DNA of 64,000 nucleotides, taken from contig NZ_WTVA01000015.1 in assembly GCF_009882935.1 (NCBI RefSeq), positions 629,108 to 693,107 on the forward strand, written 5' to 3'. This DNA is from Sneathiella chungangensis (GTDB lineage Bacteria > Pseudomonadota > Alphaproteobacteria > Sneathiellales > Sneathiellaceae). The notes below the pieces were generated by a model that was not told the DNA's origin, did no database searches, and worked only from the letters and a program-made list of their open reading frames with translations. A program made the position numbers and the translations under genes. The first letter of the stretch is position 1; every line of letters begins with the position of its first letter. Positions 1 through 9,334 of this stretch are shown here, piece after piece.

Positions 1-1
1 C

Positions 2-1300
2 ATCGACTGGAACAATCCCGATTTCTATGACGAGCAAAAACTGGACGAGGAACTTCGCCGGGTTTTCGACATCTGTCATGGTTGTCGGCGCTGCTTCAAT
101 CTTTGCGATTCCTTTCCCCGGCTTTTCGATCTGATCGACGCCTCGGAGACGGAGGAGCTCGATTCCGTTTCGTCGGAGGACTTCAAGCCCGTCGTTGACG
201 CCTGTACGCTGTGCGATATGTGCTTCATGACGAAATGTCCCTATGTGCCGCCCCATGAATTCAACCTTGATTTTCCGCATCTCATGCTGCGCTACCGCGC
301 CGTTGAAAAGAAGAACGGCAAGGATAAATTCGTCAGCCGCGAACTTTCCAAGACCGACCGGAACGGAAAGCTGGCCGCCCCCGTTGCGCCACTTGCGAAC
401 TGGGCGACCAATACATCCAATAAAATGACCCGCGGCATTATGGAGGCTACTCTCGGTATCGATAAAAACGCCGCCCTGCCGAAATACCAGTCGAAAAGCC
501 TGGTGGCCCGCGCAAAAGAGGCGCCGCTGGAGATCAACAAGGATGCCCCGGCTTTTGGCCGGAAAGCGGTTATCTACGCCACCTGTTTCGGCAATTACAA
601 CAATCCGGCGACCGGCGAAGCCACCCGCAAGGTTCTCGCCAAGAACGGCATCGAAACGGAAGTCGTCTATCCGGGATGCTGCGGCATGCCGCTAATGGAG
701 CAGGGGGATCTTGCGGGCGTCGTCGAGAACGCGAAAAAGGTCTCGGCCGAGTTGGGCGGCTGGATTGACAAGGGCTATGACGTGATCGCTCTCGTCTCCT
801 CCTGCGCGCTTATGCTGAAGTTCGAATGGCCCCTCCTCGCCCCTGGTGATCCCGCCATCGAAAAGCTTTCCAAGGCGACTTTCGATGTTGCGGAATATGT
901 CATGGAGTTCGCCAAGAAGGAAGGTATGGCCGATGGCATGCAGCCAATCGGGGACAGCATGGCGGTGCATCTTGCCTGCCACGCCCGGGCCCAGAATATG
1001 GGCGCGAAAGGGGCAGAAATCCTCCGCCTCATCCCACAGGCCGAGGTCACGGTGGTCGAGCGCTGCTCCGGCCATGGCGGGTCCTGGGGGATCATGAAGG
1101 AAAATTTCGAGACGGCTATCAAGGTCGGCAAACCGGCGGCGCGGACCGCGCTGAATTCAAAAGCCAAATATATTGCCTCGGAATGCCCGCTGGCGGCGGA
1201 GCATCTTTTGCAGGGAATAGAAAAACTTGATGCCGGCGCAGCACCGGAAAAAACCGCGCTGCATCCGATTGAACTATTGGCCAAAGCCTACGGCCTCTGA
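2..1300 (+). CDS. Heterodisulfide reductase-related Fe-S protein (GlpC/CCG domain), 5' truncated by window edge
   Basis: The reading frame is open from base 2, so the start lies outside the window. Two cysteine-rich ferredoxin-type motifs are visible near bases 70-115 (CHGCRRCFNLC) and 200-245 (CTLCDMCFMTKCP). They are followed by two CCG-type domains, one with PGCCGMP and one around HLACHARAQ and ERCSGHGGSWG. This is the layout of GlpC and HdrB/D-like iron-sulfur subunits, which pass electrons or carry a non-cubane cluster. The second CCG motif reads CSGHGG rather than CCG, as in the group of these proteins that sits beside DUF3501 and rubrerythrin genes. The stop is 14 bases before the DUF3501 gene, so the two are probably co-transcribed. 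Family assignment is firm; substrate or electron partner cannot be told from sequence. Confidence 0.85.
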   Translation: MDWNNPDFYDEQKLDEELRRVFDICHGCRRCFNLCDSFPRLFDLIDASETEELDSVSSEDFKPVVDACTLCDMCFMTKCPYVPPHEFNLDFPHLMLRYRAVEKKNGKDKFVSRELSKTDRNGKLAAPVAPLANWATNTSNKMTRGIMEATLGIDKNAALPKYQSKSLVARAKEAPLEINKDAPAFGRKAVIYATCFGNYNNPATGEATRKVLAKNGIETEVVYPGCCGMPLMEQGDLAGVVENAKKVSAELGGWIDKGYDVIALVSSCALMLKFEWPLLAPGDPAIEKLSKATFDVAEYVMEFAKKEGMADGMQPIGDSMAVHLACHARAQNMGAKGAEILRLIPQAEVTVVERCSGHGGSWGIMKENFETAIKVGKPAARTALNSKAKYIASECPLAAEHLLQGIEKLDAGAAPEKTALHPIELLAKAYGL

Positions 1301-1314
1301 GAGGAGAAACTGTT

Positions 1315-1914
1315 ATGACAGCACTTAAGAAACGTGAAATCACGCCGGAAGATATCCTGCCGGTTGCTGACTATCAGAAGATCCGCAAGGAACATAAACA
1401 GAAGCTGATCCCGATAAAGAAAAACCGGCGGGTCGAAATCGGTCCCTTCGCCACTTTCTATTTCGAGAACTACGAAACGATGTGGTCGCAGATCCAGGAG
1501 ATGCTCTATATCGAGCAGGGCGGCGACGAACAGCTTGCGGACGAGCTTGCCGCCTATAACCCGCTCATCCCGAACGGATCGGAACTGGTCGCGACCTTCA
1601 TGATCGAGATCGACGACCCGGTGCGTCGCGATTTCATGCTGCGCCAGTTAGGTCATATAGAAAAAACGATCTATCTGTCGATTGGCGGGGAGAAAATCTA
1701 CGCCGTGCCTGAGCAGGACGTCGAGCGGACGACGGACGATGGCAAGGCCTCCTCCATCCACTTCCTTCATTTTCCCCTGACGAGCGCACAGAAAGCGGCT
1801 TTCAGGGACCCTTCGGTCGAGCTTCAGCTGGGGGTGGAACATGAAAATTACGGCCATATCGCCCTGATCAAGGGGGATACCCGGACGGCCCTTGCCGAAG
1901 ACCTTAGCGACTAG
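1315..1914 (+). CDS. DUF3501 family protein
   Basis: A 199-residue soluble protein that matches the DUF3501 pattern: N-terminal KREITPEDILP, a central segment with ENYETMWSQIQEML, and a C-terminal HENYGHIALI. No signal peptide or membrane segment is seen. A good GAGAGG-type ribosome site lies directly before the ATG. DUF3501 genes are habitually next to a CCG-domain Fe-S protein, as here, and the pair is thought to act in redox or oxidative-stress metabolism. The molecular function of DUF3501 is unknown, so nothing more specific is claimed. Confidence 0.85.
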   Translation: MTALKKREITPEDILPVADYQKIRKEHKQKLIPIKKNRRVEIGPFATFYFENYETMWSQIQEMLYIEQGGDEQLADELAAYNPLIPNGSELVATFMIEIDDPVRRDFMLRQLGHIEKTIYLSIGGEKIYAVPEQDVERTTDDGKASSIHFLHFPLTSAQKAAFRDPSVELQLGVEHENYGHIALIKGDTRTALAEDLSD

Positions 1915-1923
1915 GACAGGCCG

Positions 1924-2421
1924 TCAGCGGATTTTCTCGTTCTCGTAAACGCCATAGAACTGGCTGGCCAGGAGCCAGCCGGTGAGCCCGGCAATCTCGA
2001 TCTCGCACCAGCGACCGTCACATTCGTTCAGCTTGCCGACGACGCCGGGCTCGGCAAGAAGCACGACCGGGCTCTTCTCATCCGGCTCTTCATAGACGGC
2101 CCGCAAATCGCCCGTGATGATAAGCGTGCGCCGGTTGCTTACCAGGTTTCGGTGAACCCAGCCGATCGATCCATCGATATCGCGGATTTGACGCCAGAGC
2201 TCGTATTCCTCGATAATTTCCACCGGCCAGCCGCGCCGGACAAAAACCCATTTGATGGGATAGCGCGTTCCGGGCCCGGCGCGCACATTTACCTTGTCGG
2301 AAGAGAGCGAAACGAAACGCGGCAGCGGCAGCCCGGTTTCCGACCCCGTGGACGCCGCCAACGCCTGCATCGGGACAAGGACCAGAAGGAAAAAACTAAA
2401 TAGATAGATGCTGCGCTTCAA
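1924..2421 (-). CDS. Secreted bacterial SH3-domain protein
   Basis: 165 residues beginning with a clear signal peptide (hydrophobic stretch at residues 5-20, cleavage likely after ALA-A). The mature part carries an SH3-like fold with the typical VNVRAGPGTRYPIKWV sequence near residues 44-60 and a second SH3-like half ending in GLTGWLLASQFYG. Such SH3b/DUF1058 proteins are periplasmic and are thought to bind cell-wall or protein peptides. It is divergent to the dehydrogenase at 2604, with which it shares the 180-bp intergenic region. The pairing of an SH3 protein with a D-2-hydroxyacid dehydrogenase is one I recall from other Alphaproteobacteria. Ligand unknown. Confidence 0.8.
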   Translation of the reverse strand: MKRSIYLFSFFLLVLVPMQALAASTGSETGLPLPRFVSLSSDKVNVRAGPGTRYPIKWVFVRRGWPVEIIEEYELWRQIRDIDGSIGWVHRNLVSNRRTLIITGDLRAVYEEPDEKSPVVLLAEPGVVGKLNECDGRWCEIEIAGLTGWLLASQFYGVYENEKIR

Positions 2422-2603
2422 AGTGCCATTACCTTTAAATGTAAGCGGAGGTCGTCCATCTTATGCCGTGCGGGAGGCCCCTTGGTCAAGTCCGCAAAAA
2501 ATCTCCGGCCATTATCCCAAGGTCGCAATTGTATCCATCAACGCTATCTGCTAGATAAAGTCTGTTGGTCTTGCCGAAAAATCAGGAACAAGAGAGTCAT
2601 CCT

Positions 2604-3590
2604 ATGCCGCAGAAGAAACCCGTAGTTGTCGTCACGAGAAGGCTGCCGGACGTTATCGAAACCCGTATGATGGAGTTATTCGATACCCGGCTGAACCATG
2701 ACGACACGCCGATGACTCAAAGCCAGCTGATCGAAGCGGTCAAGATGGCCGATGTCTTGGTCCCGACGGTTACCGATAAAATCGACCTGGGCGTCTTGAG
2801 CCAGACGAATCCCAATCTCAAACTCATCGCGAGTTTCGGGACCGGCGTCGATCATATCGATCTTGCGACCGCGCGCCAGCGCGGCATCACCGTCACCAAT
2901 ACGCCGGGCGTACTGACGGAAGATACGGCGGACATGACGATGGCGCTGATTATGGCGGTGCCGCGGCGGCTCACGGAAGGGGAGCGTCTGATGCGCTCCG
3001 GCAACTGGAATGGCTGGTCGCCGACAAGCATGCTCGGTCACAGGATCTGGGGCAAGCGTCTCGGCATCATCGGGATGGGCCGGATCGGTCAGGCCGTCGC
3101 GCGGCGCGCCCGGGCTTTCGGGCTTTCCATACATTATCACAACCGGAACCGCCTGCCGGACTATGTCGAGAACGAACTGGAGGCGACCTATTGGGAAAGC
3201 CTCGACCAAATGCTGGCCCGGATGGACATTGTTTCGGTCAACTGCCCGCATACCCCGGCGACGTTCCACCTCCTGAATGCACGGCGCCTCGCGTTGTTGC
3301 AGCCCTCCTGCTACGTGGTCAACACGTCCCGCGGGGAGGTTGTCGATGAGAACGCGCTGACCCGATTGCTGCGAAATGGCAAGATTGCCGGCGCCGGGCT
3401 TGATGTGTTCGAGCATGAGCCGGCGGTCAACCCCCGTCTCTTGGAACTCGATAACGTCATTCTGCTCCCGCATATGGGGTCGGCCACGATTGAGGGGCGG
3501 ATCGATATGGGTGAGAAAGTGCTGATCAATATAAAAACATTCATCGACGGCCATACGCCTCCGGATCGCGTTCTGCAGGCAATGCTCTGA
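2604..3590 (+). CDS. D-2-hydroxyacid dehydrogenase (glyoxylate/hydroxypyruvate reductase type)
   Basis: NAD(P)-dependent oxidoreductase that interconverts 2-oxoacids such as glyoxylate or hydroxypyruvate with D-2-hydroxyacids. The frame opens upstream with a TTG at 2565, but the ATG at 2604 sits behind an AGAGAG ribosome site and gives the usual length of 328 residues. Visible hallmarks are GTGVDHIDL, the dinucleotide fold GMGRIG, the catalytic Arg in NTSRGEVVDE, the Glu in VFEHEP and the catalytic His in LLPHMGSATIEGR. All active-site residues are present. Substrate preference within the GyaR/GhrB/SerA superfamily cannot be settled from sequence; glyoxylate/hydroxypyruvate reductase is most likely because there is no C-terminal ACT domain. 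Confidence 0.88.
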   Translation: MPQKKPVVVVTRRLPDVIETRMMELFDTRLNHDDTPMTQSQLIEAVKMADVLVPTVTDKIDLGVLSQTNPNLKLIASFGTGVDHIDLATARQRGITVTNTPGVLTEDTADMTMALIMAVPRRLTEGERLMRSGNWNGWSPTSMLGHRIWGKRLGIIGMGRIGQAVARRARAFGLSIHYHNRNRLPDYVENELEATYWESLDQMLARMDIVSVNCPHTPATFHLLNARRLALLQPSCYVVNTSRGEVVDENALTRLLRNGKIAGAGLDVFEHEPAVNPRLLELDNVILLPHMGSATIEGRIDMGEKVLINIKTFIDGHTPPDRVLQAML

Positions 3591-3653
3591 TTTCGGAGGT
3601 CTTGCTCTTTCATTTTTTCTGACGGATGATGCGCCTTTCAAGTGAGGGGCGCC

Positions 3654-4286
3654 ATGTTTGCAGAATTTATCACGATACTCGACCTTGTCGGGGTGGCGGT
3701 TTTCGCCGCGACAGGAGGCCTGGTCGCCAGCCGCAAGGAAATGGACCTGATCGGCTTCGGCATGATGGCGACCTTTACGGGCATCGGCGGCGGTACCCTT
3801 AGGGACATCATTCTCGACCGACCGGTATTCTGGATAAACGATCAGCGGTATCTGCTGGTTTGCCTTGCAATTGCGGTGCTGCTCTTTTTCTTCGCCTCCC
3901 GCGTTCAGAAACGCTACGTGATGTTGATCTGGGCCGACGCCGCCGGTTTGGCGGCCTTCGCCGTCATGGGGGCGGAAATCGCCCGCGAAAGCGGGGTAAG
4001 CCCGTTGGTGGCAATCATTCTCGGTATGGCGACCGCGACGTTCGGCGGACTGGCGCGGGATCTGGTCGCAGGTGAAATACCCTTGCTCTTGAAACAGGAG
4101 GTTTATGCGACGGCGGCGCTATTGAGTGCCGCCACCTATATCGCCGCCATTACCTATTTGGATACGCCCCGGCTGAATGCCGCCTGCCTTGCAATCGCGA
4201 TCGGGTTTGGCCTGAGGGCGGGCGCGATTACCTTTGGCTGGTCCCTGCCGCGATACAGACAACGGGCGGGACGCATTTATAAATGA
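3654..4286 (+). CDS. Trimeric intracellular cation (TRIC) channel family protein, UPF0126
   Basis: About 210 residues and seven hydrophobic helices arranged as two inverted repeats, each with the family's glycine signature: GIGGGTLRD in the first half and ATFGGLARD in the second. Bacterial TRIC homologues (YadS/YicG type) form trimeric potassium-permeable channels in the inner membrane. A GTG at 3642 is in frame, but the AGGGG at 3645-3649 fits an ATG at 3654 much better, so that start is used. It follows the dehydrogenase by 63 bases on the same strand. The hairpin at 4303-4328 lies just past its stop but lacks a U tract in this direction. Confidence 0.87.
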   Translation: MFAEFITILDLVGVAVFAATGGLVASRKEMDLIGFGMMATFTGIGGGTLRDIILDRPVFWINDQRYLLVCLAIAVLLFFFASRVQKRYVMLIWADAAGLAAFAVMGAEIARESGVSPLVAIILGMATATFGGLARDLVAGEIPLLLKQEVYATAALLSAATYIAAITYLDTPRLNAACLAIAIGFGLRAGAITFGWSLPRYRQRAGRIYK

Positions 4287-4302
4287 TCGCGTTGACATAA
4301 AA

Positions 4303-4328
4303 AACGGCGGCTTCGAAAAGCCGCCGTT
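4303..4328 (-). terminator. Rho-independent terminator of the VPLPA-CTERM gene
   Basis: A perfect 11-bp stem (AACGGCGGCTT against AAGCCGCCGTT) with a 4-base loop. Read on the minus strand it is followed by a run of T residues, so it terminates the gene ending at 4353. On the plus strand no T run follows, although it may still slow transcription from the TRIC gene. Confidence 0.9.
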
Positions 4329-4352
4329 CCAATAGGAGTATGCAAATTGGTG

Positions 4353-4964
4353 TTAGGCTGCAATCGCTGCGGATTTGCGACGCTTGCGCCATCCAAGGAA
4401 GCCGAGTGCGGCAAGACCCGCGCCATAGAGCGGCAATGCGGCGGGAAGCGGCACGGCGGAAACCGAAATATTCCCATATTCAAAGGCGTTGCTGCCTGAA
4501 TTAAAGCGGATTTCATCGAAAACACCGGTTGCCATGACGGTGGCGACAATAAAGCCGAGACCCTTGTTAACGCTGTTCAACTGGGCGTCATCACCATAAA
4601 GGGAATCTACCCAGTTACCCTGATAGTAGAATTCCAGGCCATTATAGTTGTCGACAGACCCCCACAGAAAATCGACCGCATAGTAACCTTTGTCGAAAAC
4701 GTAGGACGCATAGGCATCCGCCTGTACAGCGGTGTAGGTACCAATGCCGTCAAGGGCCGTTCCCTGCCAGGGAGACCGATATTCGTTCTTAACCGATGTT
4801 GTGAGATTCTGCAGAACCGTCCCAACCGTAGAGGTCGGAGCGGGCACGCCTGTATCGGCAACCGGCAAGTCAGTTGTCCAGGAGACAACGGCTGATTGCG
4901 CCGGCGCGGCAAACACAAGTGCGAGCCCCGCCACCGCTATAAATGATTTAACATGTTTGATCAT
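4353..4964 (-). CDS. VPLPA-CTERM sorted surface protein
   Basis: 203 residues with an N-terminal signal peptide (hydrophobic core near residues 9-24, cleavage after QSA) and a C-terminal sorting tail: VPLPAALPL, then a hydrophobic helix, then WRKRRK. This is the alphaproteobacterial VPLPA variant of the PEP-CTERM signal, which directs export and processing by an exosortase, usually in exopolysaccharide-producing bacteria. The middle of the protein is Tyr/Asn/Gly rich and I recognise no domain in it. It stands alone with its own terminator and a long AT-rich upstream region; no exosortase gene is in the window. Confidence 0.85.
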   Translation of the reverse strand: MIKHVKSFIAVAGLALVFAAPAQSAVVSWTTDLPVADTGVPAPTSTVGTVLQNLTTSVKNEYRSPWQGTALDGIGTYTAVQADAYASYVFDKGYYAVDFLWGSVDNYNGLEFYYQGNWVDSLYGDDAQLNSVNKGLGFIVATVMATGVFDEIRFNSGSNAFEYGNISVSAVPLPAALPLYGAGLAALGFLGWRKRRKSAAIAA

Positions 4965-5324
4965 AATATTTTTACTCCTACTGCAATCTTAATTCGTCGA
5001 ATTGCGAAAATCTTAAAATATTTCGCCCGGCGGCAGAAAAATATACCTGCACTACAGCGATTTCTGTCCGCCCCTTACCTGCGCAAAGGACTTACATCTT
5101 CTCCAATGCCATGAAAGTGACAATTTAGCGCCTAAATGTCAACAAAATTCACCTAGGATTTGCATAAAATTTTATGAAACTTCTTGCAATCCTGCGGAAA
5201 CATTGATCTTTCCTCTGCCCTTCAATCGAATTTCTATGCCGTTGATATAGTTAATTTTTTTAAATAAATGGTTAATTTTTTGCGGGAATTGATTCTCTTG
5301 CGATGGGACATGCGACCGGCGGCA
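4965..5324. other. AT-rich intergenic region (promoter of the VPLPA-CTERM gene)
   Basis: 360 bases with no convincing open frame. It is far more AT-rich than the flanking genes, with T runs and repeated GTTAATTTTTT-like words near 5248-5281. It must hold the promoter for the minus-strand gene at 4353-4964, and AT-rich DNA of this sort is often bound by nucleoid proteins. No specific operator could be defined. Confidence 0.5.
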
Positions 5325-5954
5325 TCAGCCTAACAGCCCGCTATCGCGAATACCGTTGAATATGAATTGAACCGCCAGTGCCGCGAGAAGGACGCCGACA
5401 ACGCGGGAGATCACATGAAGGCCCGTCACGCCGAGCAGCTTCTGCACCTGGGTTGCAAGAAGCATCAGCAGAAAGGTCAGCAGTATCATGCCAACCAGAA
5501 CGCCGATGACTATCGCCGTATGGACGGTGTCGCCTTTTGCCTCCGCCACCAGCAGCACTGCCGCGCCGATGGCGCCCGGCCCGGCGATGAGAGGGGTCGC
5601 CAGCGGAAAGACGGAAACATCCTTTTTTCCGCGCGCTTCCGCTTGTTCCTCATCCGTCGGCGTCGTGCTGCCTGAATCCCGGGCGAACACCATATCGATG
5701 GCAATCAGCAGAAGGAGTATGCCGCCGGAGGCCTGGAGCGCGGGAAGGGTAATGCCGAAACTGGTGAGGACCGCCTTGCCAAAAAGCGCAAAGAAGAAAA
5801 GAATGCCACCGCCAATCAGCGATCCCTTGAGCGCCATCTGCCGTTTTTCCCGCGCCGAGGCATTCACCGTCAGCGCCGCGAACAACGCCGCCACGTCAAG
5901 CGGGCCAATCGTCGCAAAAAAGGTTGTAAAGGCGATCAGGGCGATTTCCAGCAT
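5325..5954 (-). CDS. MarC family inner-membrane protein
   Basis: 209 residues with six hydrophobic helices. N-terminal FFATIGPLDVAALFAAL, the PLATPLIAGPGAIGAAVLL motif and the C-terminal GLHVISRVVGVLLAALAVQFI are typical of the MarC/YchE/YhgN family. The family was named for multiple antibiotic resistance, but that role has not held up and its transport function is unsettled. The gene ends 80 bases downstream of the polA stop on the same strand order (polA is upstream in transcription), so it may be read through from polA or have its own promoter. Confidence 0.88.
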   Translation of the reverse strand: MLEIALIAFTTFFATIGPLDVAALFAALTVNASAREKRQMALKGSLIGGGILFFFALFGKAVLTSFGITLPALQASGGILLLLIAIDMVFARDSGSTTPTDEEQAEARGKKDVSVFPLATPLIAGPGAIGAAVLLVAEAKGDTVHTAIVIGVLVGMILLTFLLMLLATQVQKLLGVTGLHVISRVVGVLLAALAVQFIFNGIRDSGLLG

Positions 5955-6034
5955 GAGGCTCCCGGCAAGAAGGCATTATTTACGGCATCCTAGCCTTCAT
6001 GCTCCGGCTGGGCAAGCAGGCCGGGGCTGGCCCG

Positions 6035-8893
6035 TTAATGCGCTTCGCCCCAGTTATCGCCAATCCCGGCATCGACAGTGAGCGGAACGGAAAGCTCCAG
6101 CGCCGGAAGCGCCGCGCCCTCCATCACGGATTTAACGACAGCGACCGTTTTCTCGACCTCATCTGCGGGCACTTCGAAAATCAGTTCGTCATGCACCTGA
6201 AGCAGCATACGGGCCGACAGTTTCTCTTCGTTCAGCGCATCCGGCAAACGGATCATTGCCCGCTTGATGATATCGGCGGCTGAGCCCTGGATCGGCGCGT
6301 TGATGGCGGCACGCTCCGAGAAGCTTCGCCGGGCGCCGTTCTTGTCATTGATCCCGGGAAGATGGACCTTGCGACCGAAGAGCGTTTGCACATAGCCATG
6401 CTCGTGACAGAAACTTTTTGTCTTTTCCATATAATCGCGGATGCCCGGATACTGGATAAAATACTGATCGATATACCCCTGAGCTTCCGTTCTCGAGACG
6501 CCGAGCTGCCGCGCGAGACCGAATGCGCTGATCCCATAAATAATCCCGAAATTGATCGCCTTGGCGGAGCGGCGCATCATCGGATCCATGCCCTCAATCG
6601 GCGTGTTGAACACCTGCGATGCCGTCTTCGCGTGAATATCAAGGCCCTGCTCGAAGGCCTCCTTCAGGGACTGGATATCGGCGATATGGGCCAGCAGGCG
6701 CAGTTCGATCTGCGAATAGTCGGCGCTGATCAGCTTGTTGCCCGGTTCCGCGACAAACGCCTCGCGCAGCTTGCGCCCCTCTTCCGTGCGGACGGGGATA
6801 TTCTGGACATTGGGCTCGCTGGAAGCCAGGCGCCCGGTCGATGCCGCGGCAAGCGCGAAGGATGTATGGATCCGCCCGGTCCGGGGATTGATCTGGCCTT
6901 GCAGCGCGTCGGTATAGGTGCTTTTCAGCTTCGAAAGCTGCCGCCAGTCGAGCACTTTCTGCGCCAGTTCAACCCCGTCCGCGGCCAGACCCTCCAGCAC
7001 GTTGACGTCGGTCGTATAGGCGCCCGTCTTCCCCTTTTTCGCCCCTGAAAGCCCCATTTTATCAAACAGGATCTCGCCAAGCTGCTTCGGCGATCCGACG
7101 TTGAATTCCTCTCCCGCCAGATTGTGGATTTCCTTGACCAGATCTTCCATGCGGGCGCCGAAATCCGACGACAGATGGCTGAGGAGCTTGGCATCCACCC
7201 GGACGCCCTCCTGCTCCATCTGGGCGATAACCGGCACGAGCGGGCGCTCGATCGTCTCGTAGAGACTGACCGCTTTCGCCTTTACCAGTTGGCGTTTCAA
7301 ATGGTTATGCAATCGGAGTGTGATATCCGCATCTTCCGCCGCATATTCCGTCGCCTTGTCGATCGGGACTTCAGCGAATGTAATCTGCGATTTACCGGTA
7401 CCCGCCACCTCCTTGAAGGAGATCGGCGTGACGCCCAGGTGAAGCTGGGCCAGTTCGTCCATGCCATGGCCGTGAAGCCCGGCATCCTGGCAATAGGACA
7501 GCAGCATCGTGTCATCGATCGGCGCGACCGTGATCCCCTCCTGCGCCAGAATGACCTGATCATATTTTATATTCTGGCCTATTTTAAGGACACCGGGATC
7601 CTCCAGAAGCGGCTTAAGCGCCTTGATGACGTCCTCTTTCGGGAGCTGGCGCGGCATGTCATCGGCCTGCCCTTCCGCAGCGCCGTCAAAATCGAATCCG
7701 CCCTGTGCCTTTTTGCTGACATGCCCCACCGGAATGTAGCAGGCGCTTCCCGGATGGATGGAGAGCGACACTCCGACCAGCGACGCCTGCATGGCATTCA
7801 GGCTGGTGGTTTCCGTATCGACCGCAACATGGCCGACGCGCTCCGCCTCCCTTATCCAGGACTTTAGCGCGTCCATGTCAAGAATTGTCGTATAGTGAAC
7901 CTCGTCGACCTGGGGCACGCCGTTTTCCTCCGGCGGGTCATCGTCGGGAAGCGCCGCCACTTCGTCCCGAAACCCCTCGCCGAAAAATTCCATCACCCGC
8001 CCGGTGAGCTGCTTGAATTCATTCTCTTTAAGGAAAGCGATCAGGTCGGCCGGCTTCGGCATTTCGACCGTCAGGTCCATGACATCGATATCAAGATTGA
8101 CATCAGTCTTCAGCGTCACGAGATCACGGCTGACACGGGCCAAGTCGGCATTCTCAATCAGTTTTTCGCGCCGGCCCTTTTGCGGGATCTCTTCGGCGCG
8201 CTCAAGCAGGCTGTCGAGATCACCGAATTCATTGATCAGAAGCGCCGCCGTCTTGATGCCGATACCCGGCACCCCGGGAATATTATCGACGCTGTCGCCC
8301 GCCAGCGATTGCACATCAATCACCCTGTCCGGGCCGACGCCGAATTTTTCTTCCACCTCGGCGACACCAATTTCCTTGTTTTTCATCGGATCGAGCATGG
8401 TGACATCCCCGCCGACAAGCTGCATCAGATCCTTGTCCGACGACACAATGACGCATTCCATCCCCTTGGCGCGCGCCTGCGCGGCATAGGTCGCGATAAT
8501 GTCGTCCGCCTCGAACCCCTCCTTCTCGATGGCCGGAACATTGAAGGCCCGGGTTGCCTCCCGCACGAGGGGAAACTGTGGGATCAGGTCCTCTGGCGGC
8601 GCGTCGCGGTTCGCCTTGTATTCGGGGTAAATCTCGGAGCGGAAAGTTTTCCGGCTCGTGTCGAATATGACCGCGAGATGGCTCACCCGGCCGTCGGCCT
8701 GGGTGTCCTGGATCAGCTTGAACAGCATGTTGGAGAAGCCGAGAACCGCGCCGGTAGGGGTTCCATCGGATCGAGACATCGGGCGCCGCCCGCGAATCAT
8801 CGCGAAATAGGCGCGGAAAATGTACCCCGATCCGTCAACAAGATAAATCCTGTGCTTCTGGTCTGGATCGCCTGTGACGTCCGGTTCGGTCAT
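6035..8893 (-). CDS. polA: DNA polymerase I
   Basis: 952 residues with all three domains. The 5'-3' exonuclease is at about residues 13-305 (YLVDGSGYIFRAYFAM, then GFEADD and SSDKDLMQL). The 3'-5' proofreading exonuclease has its acidic residues intact (DTETTSL at 359-365, then NIKYD and YAAEDAD). The polymerase has motif A (SADYSQIELRLLAHI), motif B (RRSAKAINFGIIYG) and motif C (LQVHDELIFEV). It fills gaps and removes primers and acts in excision repair. The start ATG is 34 bases after the zinc-finger gene, which it probably follows in one transcript. Nothing unusual apart from the many GC-rich shadow frames on the opposite strand. Confidence 0.98.
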   Translation of the reverse strand: MTEPDVTGDPDQKHRIYLVDGSGYIFRAYFAMIRGRRPMSRSDGTPTGAVLGFSNMLFKLIQDTQADGRVSHLAVIFDTSRKTFRSEIYPEYKANRDAPPEDLIPQFPLVREATRAFNVPAIEKEGFEADDIIATYAAQARAKGMECVIVSSDKDLMQLVGGDVTMLDPMKNKEIGVAEVEEKFGVGPDRVIDVQSLAGDSVDNIPGVPGIGIKTAALLINEFGDLDSLLERAEEIPQKGRREKLIENADLARVSRDLVTLKTDVNLDIDVMDLTVEMPKPADLIAFLKENEFKQLTGRVMEFFGEGFRDEVAALPDDDPPEENGVPQVDEVHYTTILDMDALKSWIREAERVGHVAVDTETTSLNAMQASLVGVSLSIHPGSACYIPVGHVSKKAQGGFDFDGAAEGQADDMPRQLPKEDVIKALKPLLEDPGVLKIGQNIKYDQVILAQEGITVAPIDDTMLLSYCQDAGLHGHGMDELAQLHLGVTPISFKEVAGTGKSQITFAEVPIDKATEYAAEDADITLRLHNHLKRQLVKAKAVSLYETIERPLVPVIAQMEQEGVRVDAKLLSHLSSDFGARMEDLVKEIHNLAGEEFNVGSPKQLGEILFDKMGLSGAKKGKTGAYTTDVNVLEGLAADGVELAQKVLDWRQLSKLKSTYTDALQGQINPRTGRIHTSFALAAASTGRLASSEPNVQNIPVRTEEGRKLREAFVAEPGNKLISADYSQIELRLLAHIADIQSLKEAFEQGLDIHAKTASQVFNTPIEGMDPMMRRSAKAINFGIIYGISAFGLARQLGVSRTEAQGYIDQYFIQYPGIRDYMEKTKSFCHEHGYVQTLFGRKVHLPGINDKNGARRSFSERAAINAPIQGSAADIIKRAMIRLPDALNEEKLSARMLLQVHDELIFEVPADEVEKTVAVVKSVMEGAALPALELSVPLTVDAGIGDNWGEAH

Positions 8894-8927
8894 ACCGCCT
8901 CGCTTTTCGTATAATCGTCGCGCAGCC

Positions 8928-9107
8928 TCAGTGACCGCCCGCGGCTTTTGCGCCCGCCTTCAACACATAGAGCCGGCTGCAATAGGGACATTCCACCTTG
9001 TCCTTGTCCCCCATATTGAGAAAGACACGCGGATGCCCGAGGGGGCCTTTGCCACCATCGCAGGCAACTTTCGGGCTATCAACTTCAATTGTCTCAAACG
9101 CTTGCAT
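8928..9107 (-). CDS. Small zinc-finger protein (zf-CHCC, NDUFS6-like)
   Basis: A 59-residue frame. It contains VACDGGKGPLGHPRVFLN followed by VECPYCSRLYVL, which gives one Cys and one His plus a CPYC pair: the CHCC zinc site of the COG4391/NDUFS6 family. The mitochondrial relative is an accessory subunit of complex I. Free-standing bacterial copies are common in Alphaproteobacteria, and their role is inferred by homology. It starts with ATG at 9107 and sits immediately upstream of polA. Confidence 0.85.
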   Translation of the reverse strand: MQAFETIEVDSPKVACDGGKGPLGHPRVFLNMGDKDKVECPYCSRLYVLKAGAKAAGGH

Positions 9108-9334
9108 AAAGCCGTCTCACTTCTTCAGATGGTCATCGCAGATTGCCGGACACGAGGCTTTTCGCGACCATCCGGCACGGCATGGATGATATCGATTGCA
9201 GCCGATGACGCAACCGAGAAATGTCGCCGCGCGGCGCTTTCTGCCCGCCCGCCGCTCTCCTCGCCGGATAAAGAATATATTGTCAGCATACCATGCTGCC
9301 CTTACGCTGGGACCGGGCGTGAACAGGGGGGAAT

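Noticed and set aside
7895-8914. Long plus-strand frame opposite polA
   Set aside because: Shadow of GC-rich polA codons; no start signals or domains. The same applies to long opposite-strand frames in the sox genes and in the importer (55873-57615 and 58661-60502).
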